DNA of 40,482 nt from the NCBI GenBank assembly GCA_028693555.1, contig JAQUVD010000032.1, positions 1 to 40,482 on the forward strand, read 5' to 3'. The DNA is from Hespellia sp. GTDB lineage: Bacteria; Bacillota; Clostridia; Lachnospirales; Lachnospiraceae. Under the pieces are notes generated by a model. The model was not told the DNA's origin. It saw only the letters and a program-made list of their open reading frames with translations, and ran no database searches. Within the stretch, counting starts at the first letter, position 1; every line of letters begins with the position of its first letter. The position numbers and the translations under genes are program-made. Of the stretch, positions 1-7,952 are shown in pieces.

Positions 1-124
1 GTGGCTTTTATGATTTAGTCACAGCATATCAGTCCGTGCACGTCAACTATTGAAAGCGCCGTGTACCGAACGGTACGCACGGTGCTGTGAGAGGACGGGA
101 GTTAATCACTCCCTCCTACTCGAT
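1..124 (+). mobile_element. Group II intron, 3' end (domains V and VI)
   Basis: A classical group II intron 3' end is visible. Domain V lies at 55-86: the AGC catalytic triad at 55-57, an 8-bp lower stem (55-62 with 79-86), a 2-nt GC bulge at 77-78, a 5-bp upper stem (63-67 with 72-76) and a GAAC tetraloop. Domain VI follows at about 88-121, with a GGGAG/CTCCC helix. The intron should end at the AT of 123-124, matching the usual AY ending. The maturase/reverse transcriptase gene must lie before position 1; only untranslated intron or the last few codons could be inside the window. The intron reads on the + strand, opposite to the kinase gene it sits in, so it cannot be spliced from the kinase transcript. 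Confidence 0.88.
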
Positions 125-220
125 TTTCTGGTAACGATAATAAGAGACCGCAGTCAGACATACGGTCGGCAACAGCGACATAAAGAGAAGGATAAGAAAT
201 AATTTTTGCCGTAACTTCAT
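125..220 (-). pseudogene. YesM-like sensor histidine kinase, N-terminal fragment cut by the group II intron
   Basis: Reading leftward from the ATG at 220, a good Shine-Dalgarno (AAGGTGG, 228-234) precedes about 32 codons: a basic start (MKLRQK), a hydrophobic stretch (about residues 7-27) and then SYYRYQK. This is the usual N-terminus of YesM-type two-component kinases, whose first transmembrane helix precedes an extracellular sensor domain. The frame ends where intron sequence begins. The rest of the gene, if present, lies beyond the intron to the left. Such kinases often sit beside the carbohydrate ABC operon they control, as here (divergent from the binding-protein gene). The family call rests only on a short N-terminus plus context. 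Confidence 0.6.
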
Positions 221-249
221 AAAAAAACCACCTTAAAAAATCTAAGAAA

Positions 250-278
250 AGTATACCATAGGACCAAAGAAAAGTCCA
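250..278 (-). promoter_or_regulatory. Promoter for the interrupted kinase gene
   Basis: On the minus strand, TGGACT (278-273) and TATACT (255-250) are separated by 17 bp, and a TG one base upstream makes it an extended -10. The start codon is 30 bp downstream. A GGAC...GTCC dyad (261-276) lies in the same stretch and could be an operator shared with the divergent sugar operon. Confidence 0.5.
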
Positions 279-285
279 CTTGCCT

Positions 286-296
286 TATGCTAGAAT
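286..296 (+). promoter_or_regulatory. Extended -10 promoter of the sugar ABC operon
   Basis: TATGC followed by TAGAAT is a good match to an extended -10 element (TRTGN-TATAAT). No convincing -35 is present, which fits an extended -10 or activator-dependent promoter. It lies 44 bp upstream of the ATG at 340. Confidence 0.5.
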
Positions 297-339
297 GAAA
301 TCATCAAAAGAAAAAACAAGTAGTGAAGGAGAGAAAATT

Positions 340-1680
340 ATGAGAAAAAAAGTGTTATCAGTACTGTTGGCAACAGCCATGGTTGTATCTTTGCTGGCAG
401 GATGCGGAGCGGGAAAAGGTTCTGAAAGCAAAACATCGGATGAGTCCAAGGATGGAGGTAAAGCGAAAATCAAATTTTTGTCTGCTATGGAATTGGTTGA
501 CGAGGATATGATCAAAGAATTTGAAAGTCAGAATCCTGATATTGAGGTTGATTTTGATTATGTAGATTCAGGTAATTACTCAGCAAAGTTTGCCGCATTG
601 GCATCTTCTAATGAGGTACCGGATGTGTTTTGGACCCAGTCAGGATACTACAGCGACCAGATAAATGAAGGTCTGCTGCTGGATATTTCAGACGATCTTG
701 CAGATAAGTCATATGAGGGTGATGCGGTATGGAAGGATACATTTGTTCCGGCACTGATAGAAAGCCTTCAGCATATTGCATACACTGGATGTGGAGAGAT
801 GGATTCTTATGACTATGGTGTCCCATTTACAATGACAACCATAGCGGTTTTATATGATAAGGCAGTGTATGAGAAGCTGGGGCTTAGCGAACCCACAGAC
901 TGGGACAGCTTTATGGCAAATAATGAGGCAATTAAGAAAGGCGGCTATACACCACTTTCAGTACAGTCCAACACATGTATAGACTGGCTGGCAAGACTCT
1001 TCTGGGATCAATATTGTAGAGCGGAGATTGAAGATAAAGAACTGAAATTTGAAGATGGTGGCATGACATTTCATACAGAATCAGTAGAAAAAGGAATGGA
1101 ATCCTATAAAGAAATGTGGGATAAGGGATATCTTCCGGAGAATTTCATGACATCGGATCTAGATACAACTGCGCAGCTATTCCTTCAAGGAAAACTGGCA
1201 CAAGTATTAATTGCACCTGACAAATTAGAATACATCATGTCAAATGCACCGGAAAGCATGTCACTTGCAACATTTCCGCTTCCGGGGATTGCAGGTCTTC
1301 CTTCCAGATCATTGGGAGGGGCAAGTAACATCTTTGCTGTAAGTGCAGACACAGAACAAAGAGAGGCTTCCGTAAGATTGGTTAAATATCTGACATCTAA
1401 AACGAATTTTGAGACAGATGAGGGATTAAAATATTCCAACTCAGGACTCAATGATGTAGAGCGTGATCCTGAACTTGATACAATTCTCGCAGGATATCAG
1501 AAAGCTGCTGACAATGGATTCTGCCCGGACATTTTTGTGCCGACAAACGTTACAACAGAAATCAATACGGAATTTAAAGACAATCTGATTCCGAACTATC
1601 TGCTCGATCAGATTACACTGGATGATGTATCAACCAAGCTACAAAGTATGTACGACTCATATCTGCAGGACAAAGAATAA
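340..1680 (+). CDS. Sugar ABC transporter substrate-binding lipoprotein (family 1 extracellular SBP)
   Basis: This 446-aa protein captures a sugar or oligosaccharide outside the membrane and delivers it to the two permeases that follow. The start was placed at the ATG at 340, not the earlier in-frame ATG at 280. The later start has the Shine-Dalgarno GAAGGAGAG just upstream and gives a clean lipoprotein signal: MRKK, a hydrophobic core and the lipobox LLAGC (Cys about residue 23). The mature part has the bi-lobed family 1 layout, with an early segment on membership in a target sequence (EFESQNPDIEV) and a long C-terminal lobe. No ATPase gene lies in the operon, as is common for such importers, which share an MsmX/UgpC-type ATPase encoded elsewhere. 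The substrate is not readable; the adjacent GH106-like enzyme hints at a rhamnose-containing glycan. Confidence 0.9.
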   Translation: MRKKVLSVLLATAMVVSLLAGCGAGKGSESKTSDESKDGGKAKIKFLSAMELVDEDMIKEFESQNPDIEVDFDYVDSGNYSAKFAALASSNEVPDVFWTQSGYYSDQINEGLLLDISDDLADKSYEGDAVWKDTFVPALIESLQHIAYTGCGEMDSYDYGVPFTMTTIAVLYDKAVYEKLGLSEPTDWDSFMANNEAIKKGGYTPLSVQSNTCIDWLARLFWDQYCRAEIEDKELKFEDGGMTFHTESVEKGMESYKEMWDKGYLPENFMTSDLDTTAQLFLQGKLAQVLIAPDKLEYIMSNAPESMSLATFPLPGIAGLPSRSLGGASNIFAVSADTEQREASVRLVKYLTSKTNFETDEGLKYSNSGLNDVERDPELDTILAGYQKAADNGFCPDIFVPTNVTTEINTEFKDNLIPNYLLDQITLDDVSTKLQSMYDSYLQDKE

Positions 1681-1687
1681 AGCTTTG

Positions 1688-1722
1688 ACGGGGCGGCTGG
1701 CATCGGCTGGCGGCCTCGTTTT
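1688..1722 (+). terminator. Partial terminator/attenuator between binding protein and permeases
   Basis: A GC-rich hairpin with 14-nt arms (1688-1701 with 1706-1719, one mismatch) and an ATCG loop is followed by TTTTA. Such leaky terminators after a binding-protein gene let it be made in excess over the permeases. Confidence 0.6.
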
Positions 1723-1787
1723 ATGCTCAGAATCAGGAGAAAGACCCAAAGGCATGATATGTATTTTGAAAAGAAAGAGGGTATATT

Positions 1788-2699
1788 ATGAATATAAAAA
1801 AGAAACCGAGTCTCTGGCAGGAATTGAAGGAAAGTATTCCTGCTTATCTGCTCATATTACCGACATTTATTATTTTAGCAGTTTTTTTGTTTGTTCCCTT
1901 TGCGAATGCATTCCGTATTAGTCTTTATAAATATAAAGGGTATGGAGAACTGACAAAATTTGTGGGATTAAAAAATTACATAAATGTATTGCAGGATGAA
2001 CAGTTTTACCGTGCATTTGGAAATACATTCAAATTAATTGGCTGTGACTTGATATTTTCGATTACAATCGGGTTTATTTTGGCTTATGTGTTGTTTAAGG
2101 GAATCCGTATGAAACGATTTTTTAACACTGCATTGTTTATCCCATATTTAATTTCAATGGTAGTCATCGGCTGTATATGGAGAATCATTTACGATCCTAC
2201 TATTGGCCCGCTTAACCAAGTGCTTGAGATGATCGGGCTGGGAAATCTGGCACAGCCCTGGCTTTCGCAGATTGGCACGGCATTGCCGTCTATCATCGTA
2301 ACATGGATATGGAGAACCATTCCTTTCAATATGCTGATCTGTTATGCCAATATTATGATGTTACCCAAAGACCAGCTAGAGGCGGCCCAGATGGATGGAG
2401 CATCACAGTGGAAACGTCTGCGGTATGTCATTATTCCACATATGATCCCCACATTTGTGACGCTGGCAATTTTGACGGTCACAAACGATCTTCGTGCTTT
2501 TGATTTGGTTTGGGTTATGACGCAGGGGGGACCGGGAGGTGCATCGGATGTCCTGACATCTTATGTGTACTCCAATGCATTTGTATCTCAAAAATTTGGT
2601 CCCGCCACAGCGGCCTCAATTATTATGATGGTAGCAATGATAGGAATTACCGTGATATTACAGATTGTAAAAAAGGCAGGGGGGAAGAACCATGAGTAG
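1788..2699 (+). CDS. Sugar ABC transporter permease (LplB/UgpA/MalF type)
   Basis: A 303-aa inner-membrane subunit forming one half of the sugar-translocation pore. It has a short cytoplasmic start, a first membrane helix (about residues 17-42) and further helices at roughly 75-100, 108-130, 160-180, 205-230 and 265-290. The EAA loop that docks the ATPase is visible as EAAQMDGASQWKRLRYVIIPH (about residues 200-220). The Shine-Dalgarno is AAAGAGGG before the ATG. It follows the binding-protein gene after an attenuator and overlaps the next permease by 8 bp, so the two are translationally coupled. Confidence 0.92.
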   Translation: MNIKKKPSLWQELKESIPAYLLILPTFIILAVFLFVPFANAFRISLYKYKGYGELTKFVGLKNYINVLQDEQFYRAFGNTFKLIGCDLIFSITIGFILAYVLFKGIRMKRFFNTALFIPYLISMVVIGCIWRIIYDPTIGPLNQVLEMIGLGNLAQPWLSQIGTALPSIIVTWIWRTIPFNMLICYANIMMLPKDQLEAAQMDGASQWKRLRYVIIPHMIPTFVTLAILTVTNDLRAFDLVWVMTQGGPGGASDVLTSYVYSNAFVSQKFGPATAASIIMMVAMIGITVILQIVKKAGGKNHE

Positions 2700-3549
2700 A
2701 GTGAAGAGTTTGAGAAAAGGGAAAAGAAGGCAGGGAACATCAATTGTAACATTTATCCTTATGCTTTTGGTTGCAGGTGTCTCAATTTATCCCCTGATAT
2801 GGGTTATTCTTCAGTCATTTAAGACAGAGACCCAGTTTTTGGGAAGTATCTGGTCACTTCCAACTTCTCTGAACTTTGATAATTACATTCGGGCATTTAA
2901 AGAGGCAAATTTGCTCGTCTATTTGAAAAATACAATTATCAACACGGTAGCTACGCTGGTTGTTGATTTGGTGTTGGTTACATGTTTGGGGTATGCATTC
3001 TCTAAATTAAAAATGAAATTTAAAAAGGTACTTTGGTATCTTATTTTGATTAACATGTTGATTCCAACGCCTATTATCTTGCTTCCAATGTATTTGCAGG
3101 TGGTAGATTTAGGAATACAGAACACTTTGGCAGCAATTGTATTTCCTTATTATCAAGGATTTGCTCCGTTGGGATTGATTTTAATTAAATCATATATGGA
3201 TAATATTCCGGATGAAATCATTGAATCGGCTAAGATAGACGGGTGTGGCACATTTCGCATTTTAATCAGCATTATGGTGCCACTGGTGAAGCCGATGTTG
3301 GTCACACTGGCCATTTTAGGTGGAATGAATGCATGGAATGAATATATGTGGGCACTTGTTTCGATTAGTGATACTTCAAAGTATACATTATCTGTAGGGC
3401 TTGCAGTCATTCGGGATAAAATCGCAACAATTGGATACACACCTGTATTTGCAGCACTGACAGTAAGTGCAATGGTATTTGTAGTGATTTATCTGTTTGC
3501 ACAAAAAACATTTGTGCGCTCCATAACAGCAGGTGCAGTGAAAGGATAA
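2692..3549 (+). CDS. Sugar ABC transporter permease (UgpE/MalG type)
   Basis: The partner permease, 285 aa. It begins with a very basic tail (RVKSLRKGKRRQ) and has about six membrane helices. The EAA loop reads ESAKIDGCGTFRILISIMVPL (about residues 178-198), and the family's typical periplasmic segment with FKEANL precedes it. Its ATG lies inside the end of the upstream permease gene (8-bp overlap). The hydrolase gene follows 6 bp later, so the four genes are one transcription unit. Confidence 0.92.
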   Translation: MSRVKSLRKGKRRQGTSIVTFILMLLVAGVSIYPLIWVILQSFKTETQFLGSIWSLPTSLNFDNYIRAFKEANLLVYLKNTIINTVATLVVDLVLVTCLGYAFSKLKMKFKKVLWYLILINMLIPTPIILLPMYLQVVDLGIQNTLAAIVFPYYQGFAPLGLILIKSYMDNIPDEIIESAKIDGCGTFRILISIMVPLVKPMLVTLAILGGMNAWNEYMWALVSISDTSKYTLSVGLAVIRDKIATIGYTPVFAALTVSAMVFVVIYLFAQKTFVRSITAGAVKG

Positions 3550-3555
3550 CATACA

Positions 3556-6500
3556 ATGGATAAAAATGGTTTATCACCTGAGTTTTTAGATATATATCAA
3601 AACCCCGGTTCAGAATATAGGGGAACCCCCTTTTGGTCTTGGAACACGAAATTAGATTCTTCTTGTTTAGAAGGACAAATTGAGCAGTTTGCGCAGATGG
3701 GAATGGGTGGATTTTACATTCACACGCGTGTAGGGTTGGACACGCAATATCTAGGGGAGGAATATATGGAAAATGTCAGGCAGGCTCTGCGGATAGCAAA
3801 GGAAAAAGGTCTTTTTTGCTGCCTGTATGATGAAGACCGCTGGCCATCCGGTTATGGAGGAGGAAAGGTAACGATGCACAGGGAGTATCGGAGCCGGAAT
3901 ATATTAATTACCCCATATCGGAAAGGCACCCGGTTTTATGACAGCAGAAGCTATGATTCTATGGCATCTGCTTCCCCTCAGGGGAATGGACGTTTTTTAG
4001 CTGCATATTGTGTCGAACTGACATCTGGTGGAACACTGGAGAGGTATGAGAGACTTTTTTCGGAGGAAGAAGGAGAGGCACAGGAGCAGACTGGAAAACA
4101 GGTCTGGTATGTATATCTGGAAATTGCTCACGACAGTCCATGGTTTAACAACCAGTCTTATGTTGATTCATTAAACAAGGAAGCAATTCGTAAGTTCTTA
4201 GATGTTACACATGAAAAGTATAAGGCGGTTGTGGGAGAAGAGTTTGGAAAAGTGATTCCTTCTATTTTTACAGATGAACCACAGTTTGGCAGAAAGCACT
4301 GTCTTGGAACCGCACATTCCAAAGAAGAAATTATGCTGCCTTTTACAGATGATTTTACAGAAACCTACCGGAAAAAATATGGGCAGGATCTGCTAGACTA
4401 TCTGCCGGAGGTTCTGTGGGAGCTTCCGGGTAATGAAGTCTCAAGGAACAGGTACTGGTATCACGATCATGTGACAGAAAGATTTGCAGAGGCTTTTTCA
4501 GATCAAGTGGGAGAGTGGTGCAGCAACAATGGTATTTGTCTTGCAGGGCATATGATGGAGGAACCTACACTTCAGTCCCAGACTCAAGCACTGGGCGAGG
4601 TGATGCGCAGTCTTCGCGGATTTACCCTGCCGGGAATAGACATGCTGTGTGACGCAAAGGAATATACAACTGCAAAACAGGCGCAGAGTATTTGTCACCA
4701 GTACGGAAGGAATGGAGTTGTAAGTGAACTGTATGGGGTCACAAACTGGGATTTTGATTTCCGTCGCCATAAGCTTCAGGGAGACTGGCAGGCAGCACTT
4801 GGAATTACCCATCGGGTTCACCATTTGAACTGGATGAGTATGGGAGGAGAGGCAAAGAGAGATTACCCTGCCGCAATTGGCTTCCAATCGCCATGGTATA
4901 AAGAGTACAAAACAATAGAGACACATTTTGCGAGAGTCAACACAGCACTTCGCAGAGGCGAACCAATCGTAAAGATTGGAGTCATTCATCCGGTAGAATC
5001 CTGTTGGATTTTATATGGTCCTAATCAACAGACAGGTCTTAAACGTCAAGAACTGGATCAGAGATTCCAAGAAGTTACAGAATGGCTGTTGTTTGCAAAT
5101 TTAGATTTTGATTATATATCAGAGAGTCTTCTTCCGGAACAGTGGGATGGGAAAAGGGTAGGAGAAATGCAGTACGATGTGATAATTGTACCGGGCTGTC
5201 TTATGATGCGCCAATCCACATTGAGGATCTTACAGGAAATGAAGAAAATTGGAAAAGAGATTATCTTTATGGGAGCTGCGCCATTTTATATAGATGCAAG
5301 AATAGATAGGAAAATAGAATGCTTTGCAGCCAAATGCATACAGATTGAATTCTCAAAAGCACAGCTCTTAGATCAGCTACAGTCCTTTAGGACCGTGGAA
5401 ATCCGATTCCTTGGGGACAAACATTTGAAGAAACCAAACCATAAAAAGAACTGGAATGGAGAGTTTACAGAAAAATACCTATATCAAATGCGGCAAGAGG
5501 GAACGAACCGCTGGTTGTTTATTGCCAACGGACGAAAGCAAGACAATCAAGATCTAGTGAGGAACGATGATGTGAGGGTGGAACTGAACGGACTGTGGAT
5601 GCTCACGGAATTAGAAACTTTGACAGGAACGATTTGTGAAAAGGAGGTAGAATATGTCAACGGAAATACTGTATTTGCACATCGTTTCTATGAACATGAC
5701 AGTCTCTTACTTTTTATGCGGCCACACGAAGAGCGTAGAAATGCAGCAAATCACAGCGGAAAGGATATCACTGTGCCTTTAATCCCCCATTCCCGGAAGG
5801 ATACTTTAAAAGAGCAATGGAATAGGAAAGAGTTGTTCTGTGAGACGCCTGCTATAAAACGGGAAGAGTGCAATGTACTTGTAATGGATATGGCTGGTTA
5901 CCAATTTGAAACAGATGCGAACTTCAAACCGGATTACAGGGGACCGGAGGAAATTCTACGTATTGACAATAAGCTTAGAGAAAAACTGAAGCTTCCGCCT
6001 AGAAGAGCGGCGTTGGCGCAGCCATGGACAAGCCGTGAGGTGCAGCCGTCACATATAATAAAATTGAAATATTCCATTGTGTGCATGGATGAAATAGCAA
6101 ATGTACAATTTGCAATGGAGGCAATGGATCATGTAAAAATATATTTAGATGGAAAACAGATCGACAATAAAAATCATACGGGACATTTTGTGGATGCCAG
6201 TATTCAGAAAATATCAATCCCGACACTTGGAGCCGGAACCCATGAACTTATTCTGGTTATCCTGTTTGACAGTAAAGTGAATTTAGAAAACTGCTATCTT
6301 TTGGGCGATTTTTCGGTAGATGTATGCGGATGCAAAGTGATGTTAAGAAAAGAGCAGAAAATATTTGGATGGAGCAGCCTGACAGAGCAGGGGATGCCAT
6401 TTTACGGAGGAAACGTTGTCTATAAACTGGAACAGGAACTGGGAGCCGGCTTGTATCGACTACAAATATCAAAATATAGGGCCCCCTTGCTGGAGGTACG

Positions 6501-6768
6501 AATTGATGGTATGCGGGCAGGGCTGATTATAGGGTCACCGTATTTTGCAGAGTTTGCAATCAAGAGAAACGGGCTACACAAAATTGAAATCAGATGTTTT
6601 GGAAGTCGTGTCAACACATTTGGGGCGTTACATGATTGTGACGAGAATGAGATTTATTTTGATCCCAATGCGTGGAGGACCGAGGATGATAGTTGGTCTT
6701 ATGAATATCAGTTGAAAAAGACCGGAATACTGAAGGCACCTGTCTTATATAAGAAAAAGGAGACATAG
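3556..6768 (+). CDS. GH106-like glycoside hydrolase (putative alpha-L-rhamnosidase family), cytoplasmic
   Basis: A 1070-aa protein without a signal peptide, so it should act on imported oligosaccharides. Its first third carries blocks typical of the GH106 and related glycosyl hydrolase family: PFWSWN near residue 23, an MGMGGFYIHTRVGLDTQYLG segment near 49-68, YDEDRWPSG near 92-100 and IFTDEPQFG near 237-245. The acidic residues in the last two blocks are candidate catalytic or metal ligands. The C-terminal 300 residues look like beta-sandwich sugar-binding modules. GH106 enzymes characterised so far are alpha-L-rhamnosidases, but this branch includes many proteins of unknown activity, so the substrate is inferred. 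The gene lies 6 bp after the permease and 3 bp before the dehydrogenase. Confidence 0.75.
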   Translation: MDKNGLSPEFLDIYQNPGSEYRGTPFWSWNTKLDSSCLEGQIEQFAQMGMGGFYIHTRVGLDTQYLGEEYMENVRQALRIAKEKGLFCCLYDEDRWPSGYGGGKVTMHREYRSRNILITPYRKGTRFYDSRSYDSMASASPQGNGRFLAAYCVELTSGGTLERYERLFSEEEGEAQEQTGKQVWYVYLEIAHDSPWFNNQSYVDSLNKEAIRKFLDVTHEKYKAVVGEEFGKVIPSIFTDEPQFGRKHCLGTAHSKEEIMLPFTDDFTETYRKKYGQDLLDYLPEVLWELPGNEVSRNRYWYHDHVTERFAEAFSDQVGEWCSNNGICLAGHMMEEPTLQSQTQALGEVMRSLRGFTLPGIDMLCDAKEYTTAKQAQSICHQYGRNGVVSELYGVTNWDFDFRRHKLQGDWQAALGITHRVHHLNWMSMGGEAKRDYPAAIGFQSPWYKEYKTIETHFARVNTALRRGEPIVKIGVIHPVESCWILYGPNQQTGLKRQELDQRFQEVTEWLLFANLDFDYISESLLPEQWDGKRVGEMQYDVIIVPGCLMMRQSTLRILQEMKKIGKEIIFMGAAPFYIDARIDRKIECFAAKCIQIEFSKAQLLDQLQSFRTVEIRFLGDKHLKKPNHKKNWNGEFTEKYLYQMRQEGTNRWLFIANGRKQDNQDLVRNDDVRVELNGLWMLTELETLTGTICEKEVEYVNGNTVFAHRFYEHDSLLLFMRPHEERRNAANHSGKDITVPLIPHSRKDTLKEQWNRKELFCETPAIKREECNVLVMDMAGYQFETDANFKPDYRGPEEILRIDNKLREKLKLPPRRAALAQPWTSREVQPSHIIKLKYSIVCMDEIANVQFAMEAMDHVKIYLDGKQIDNKNHTGHFVDASIQKISIPTLGAGTHELILVILFDSKVNLENCYLLGDFSVDVCGCKVMLRKEQKIFGWSSLTEQGMPFYGGNVVYKLEQELGAGLYRLQISKYRAPLLEVRIDGMRAGLIIGSPYFAEFAIKRNGLHKIEIRCFGSRVNTFGALHDCDENEIYFDPNAWRTEDDSWSYEYQLKKTGILKAPVLYKKKET

Positions 6769-6771
6769 AGG

Positions 6772-7788
6772 ATGAAAGCAATCAAAGTACCAGAGCCATT
6801 TAAAATAGTAATTGAGGAGGTGGAAGAGCCACAGGTCAAATCGGCCTTTGACGTGAAGATAAAAGTTACATCAGGGGGGATATGCGGGTCGGATATTGGA
6901 ATATGGAATGGCACGAATTCTCTTGCAACATATCCCCGCGTAATTGGACATGAGTTTGGGGGCATTGTAACCCAGGTTGGAAGTGGAGTGAAAAGGGTAA
7001 GTGTCGGTGATCGGGTTGCAGTGGACCCAGTTGTAAGTTGTGGACAGTGTTATGCGTGTAAAATCGGAAGGCATAATGTGTGCTCTGCCCTTGAAGTGAT
7101 GGGGGTACACCGTGACGGCGGTTTTTGTGAATATGTGTGTGTACCAGAAGAGAATGTACACCGATTCAAAGCAGACTTTGATGAGAAAATGTTGAGTGTA
7201 GCAGAACCATTTACAATCGGAGTGCAGATTAACACAAGAGCGCAAATACAAAAGGGAGAAAAAGTGCTCATTATGGGGGCTGGTCCCATTGGGATTGCGG
7301 CAATGCAGGTGGCCAAAATGAATGGTGCAGAAGTTATCATGTCAGATCTGGTTGAGAGTCGGTTAGAAAAAGCAAAAATGATGGGCGCAGATCGAGTAGT
7401 TTTAATCCCTACACAAAATTTGGAGAAGGAACTTGTTGATTTCACAGATGGGGAGGGAATACCTGTCATCATAGACACTGTATGCATTCCGGCATCCTTC
7501 CAGCAGTCTGTAGAGCTTGCATGCCCGGCAGGAAGGGTTGTAGTGATTGGACTAAAAAGCCAGCCTTCTGAAATTGTTATGGCTGAGATTACAAAAAAAG
7601 AGCTGACAATTGTGGGCTCTAGATTAAACTGTAATTGTTTTGATAAGGTGATTGAAGGTCTGGAGAGTGGATCTTTGAAACCAGATAAATATGTAACCCA
7701 TATGTTTTCATATGAACAGGTAGAGCAGGCATTTGAGACAATCCGTACGCATCCTCAAGATGTGCTAAAAGCGGTAATTACATTTTAA
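6772..7788 (+). CDS. Zinc-dependent medium-chain alcohol/polyol dehydrogenase
   Basis: A 338-aa MDR-superfamily dehydrogenase. Catalytic zinc ligands are Cys38 (GGICGSD) and the His60-Glu61 pair (GHEFGG). The structural zinc is held by Cys90, Cys93, Cys96 and Cys104 (SCGQCYAC...NVC). The Rossmann nucleotide-binding motif GAGPIG is at about 169-174. The overall shape resembles sorbitol, L-threonine and L-galactonate dehydrogenases. It starts 3 bp after the hydrolase stop, so it probably oxidises the monosaccharide (or the acid or alcohol from it) that the hydrolase frees. The exact substrate and cofactor cannot be read. Confidence 0.85.
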   Translation: MKAIKVPEPFKIVIEEVEEPQVKSAFDVKIKVTSGGICGSDIGIWNGTNSLATYPRVIGHEFGGIVTQVGSGVKRVSVGDRVAVDPVVSCGQCYACKIGRHNVCSALEVMGVHRDGGFCEYVCVPEENVHRFKADFDEKMLSVAEPFTIGVQINTRAQIQKGEKVLIMGAGPIGIAAMQVAKMNGAEVIMSDLVESRLEKAKMMGADRVVLIPTQNLEKELVDFTDGEGIPVIIDTVCIPASFQQSVELACPAGRVVVIGLKSQPSEIVMAEITKKELTIVGSRLNCNCFDKVIEGLESGSLKPDKYVTHMFSYEQVEQAFETIRTHPQDVLKAVITF

Positions 7789-7831
7789 CAACATATAACT
7801 TGGATGAGCAGAGAACATATCCAAGAAAAAG

Positions 7832-7872
7832 AAATGACCAGATGTGGAAAAATATCCATCTTTGGTCATTTT
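7832..7872 (+). terminator. Terminator of the sugar operon
   Basis: AAATGACCA (7832-7840) pairs perfectly with TGGTCATTT (7863-7871), and the stem continues imperfectly through GGA/TCC. The T tract after it is short, so termination may be moderate. Confidence 0.6.
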
Positions 7873-7875
7873 GTA

Positions 7876-7904
7876 TTGAGATAAGAAGACAGAAATGGTA
7901 AAAT
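7876..7904 (+). promoter_or_regulatory. Promoter of the XRE-Uma2 gene
   Basis: TTGAGA (7876-7881) and TAAAAT (7899-7904) are 17 bp apart, with TG one base before the -10. It lies about 50 bp upstream of the start codon at 7953. Confidence 0.55.
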
Positions 7905-7952
7905 GAGATCAAGATAAAATATTATGACTTCCTGGAAGAGGTGATAAATGAG

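Noticed and set aside
1622-1921. A 99-codon + strand frame bridging the binding-protein and permease genes
   Set aside because: It overlaps both genes in another frame and crosses the attenuator hairpin.
4498-4989. A 163-codon minus-strand frame inside the GH106-like gene
   Set aside because: Cys-rich shadow of a well-supported coding frame, without a ribosome site.
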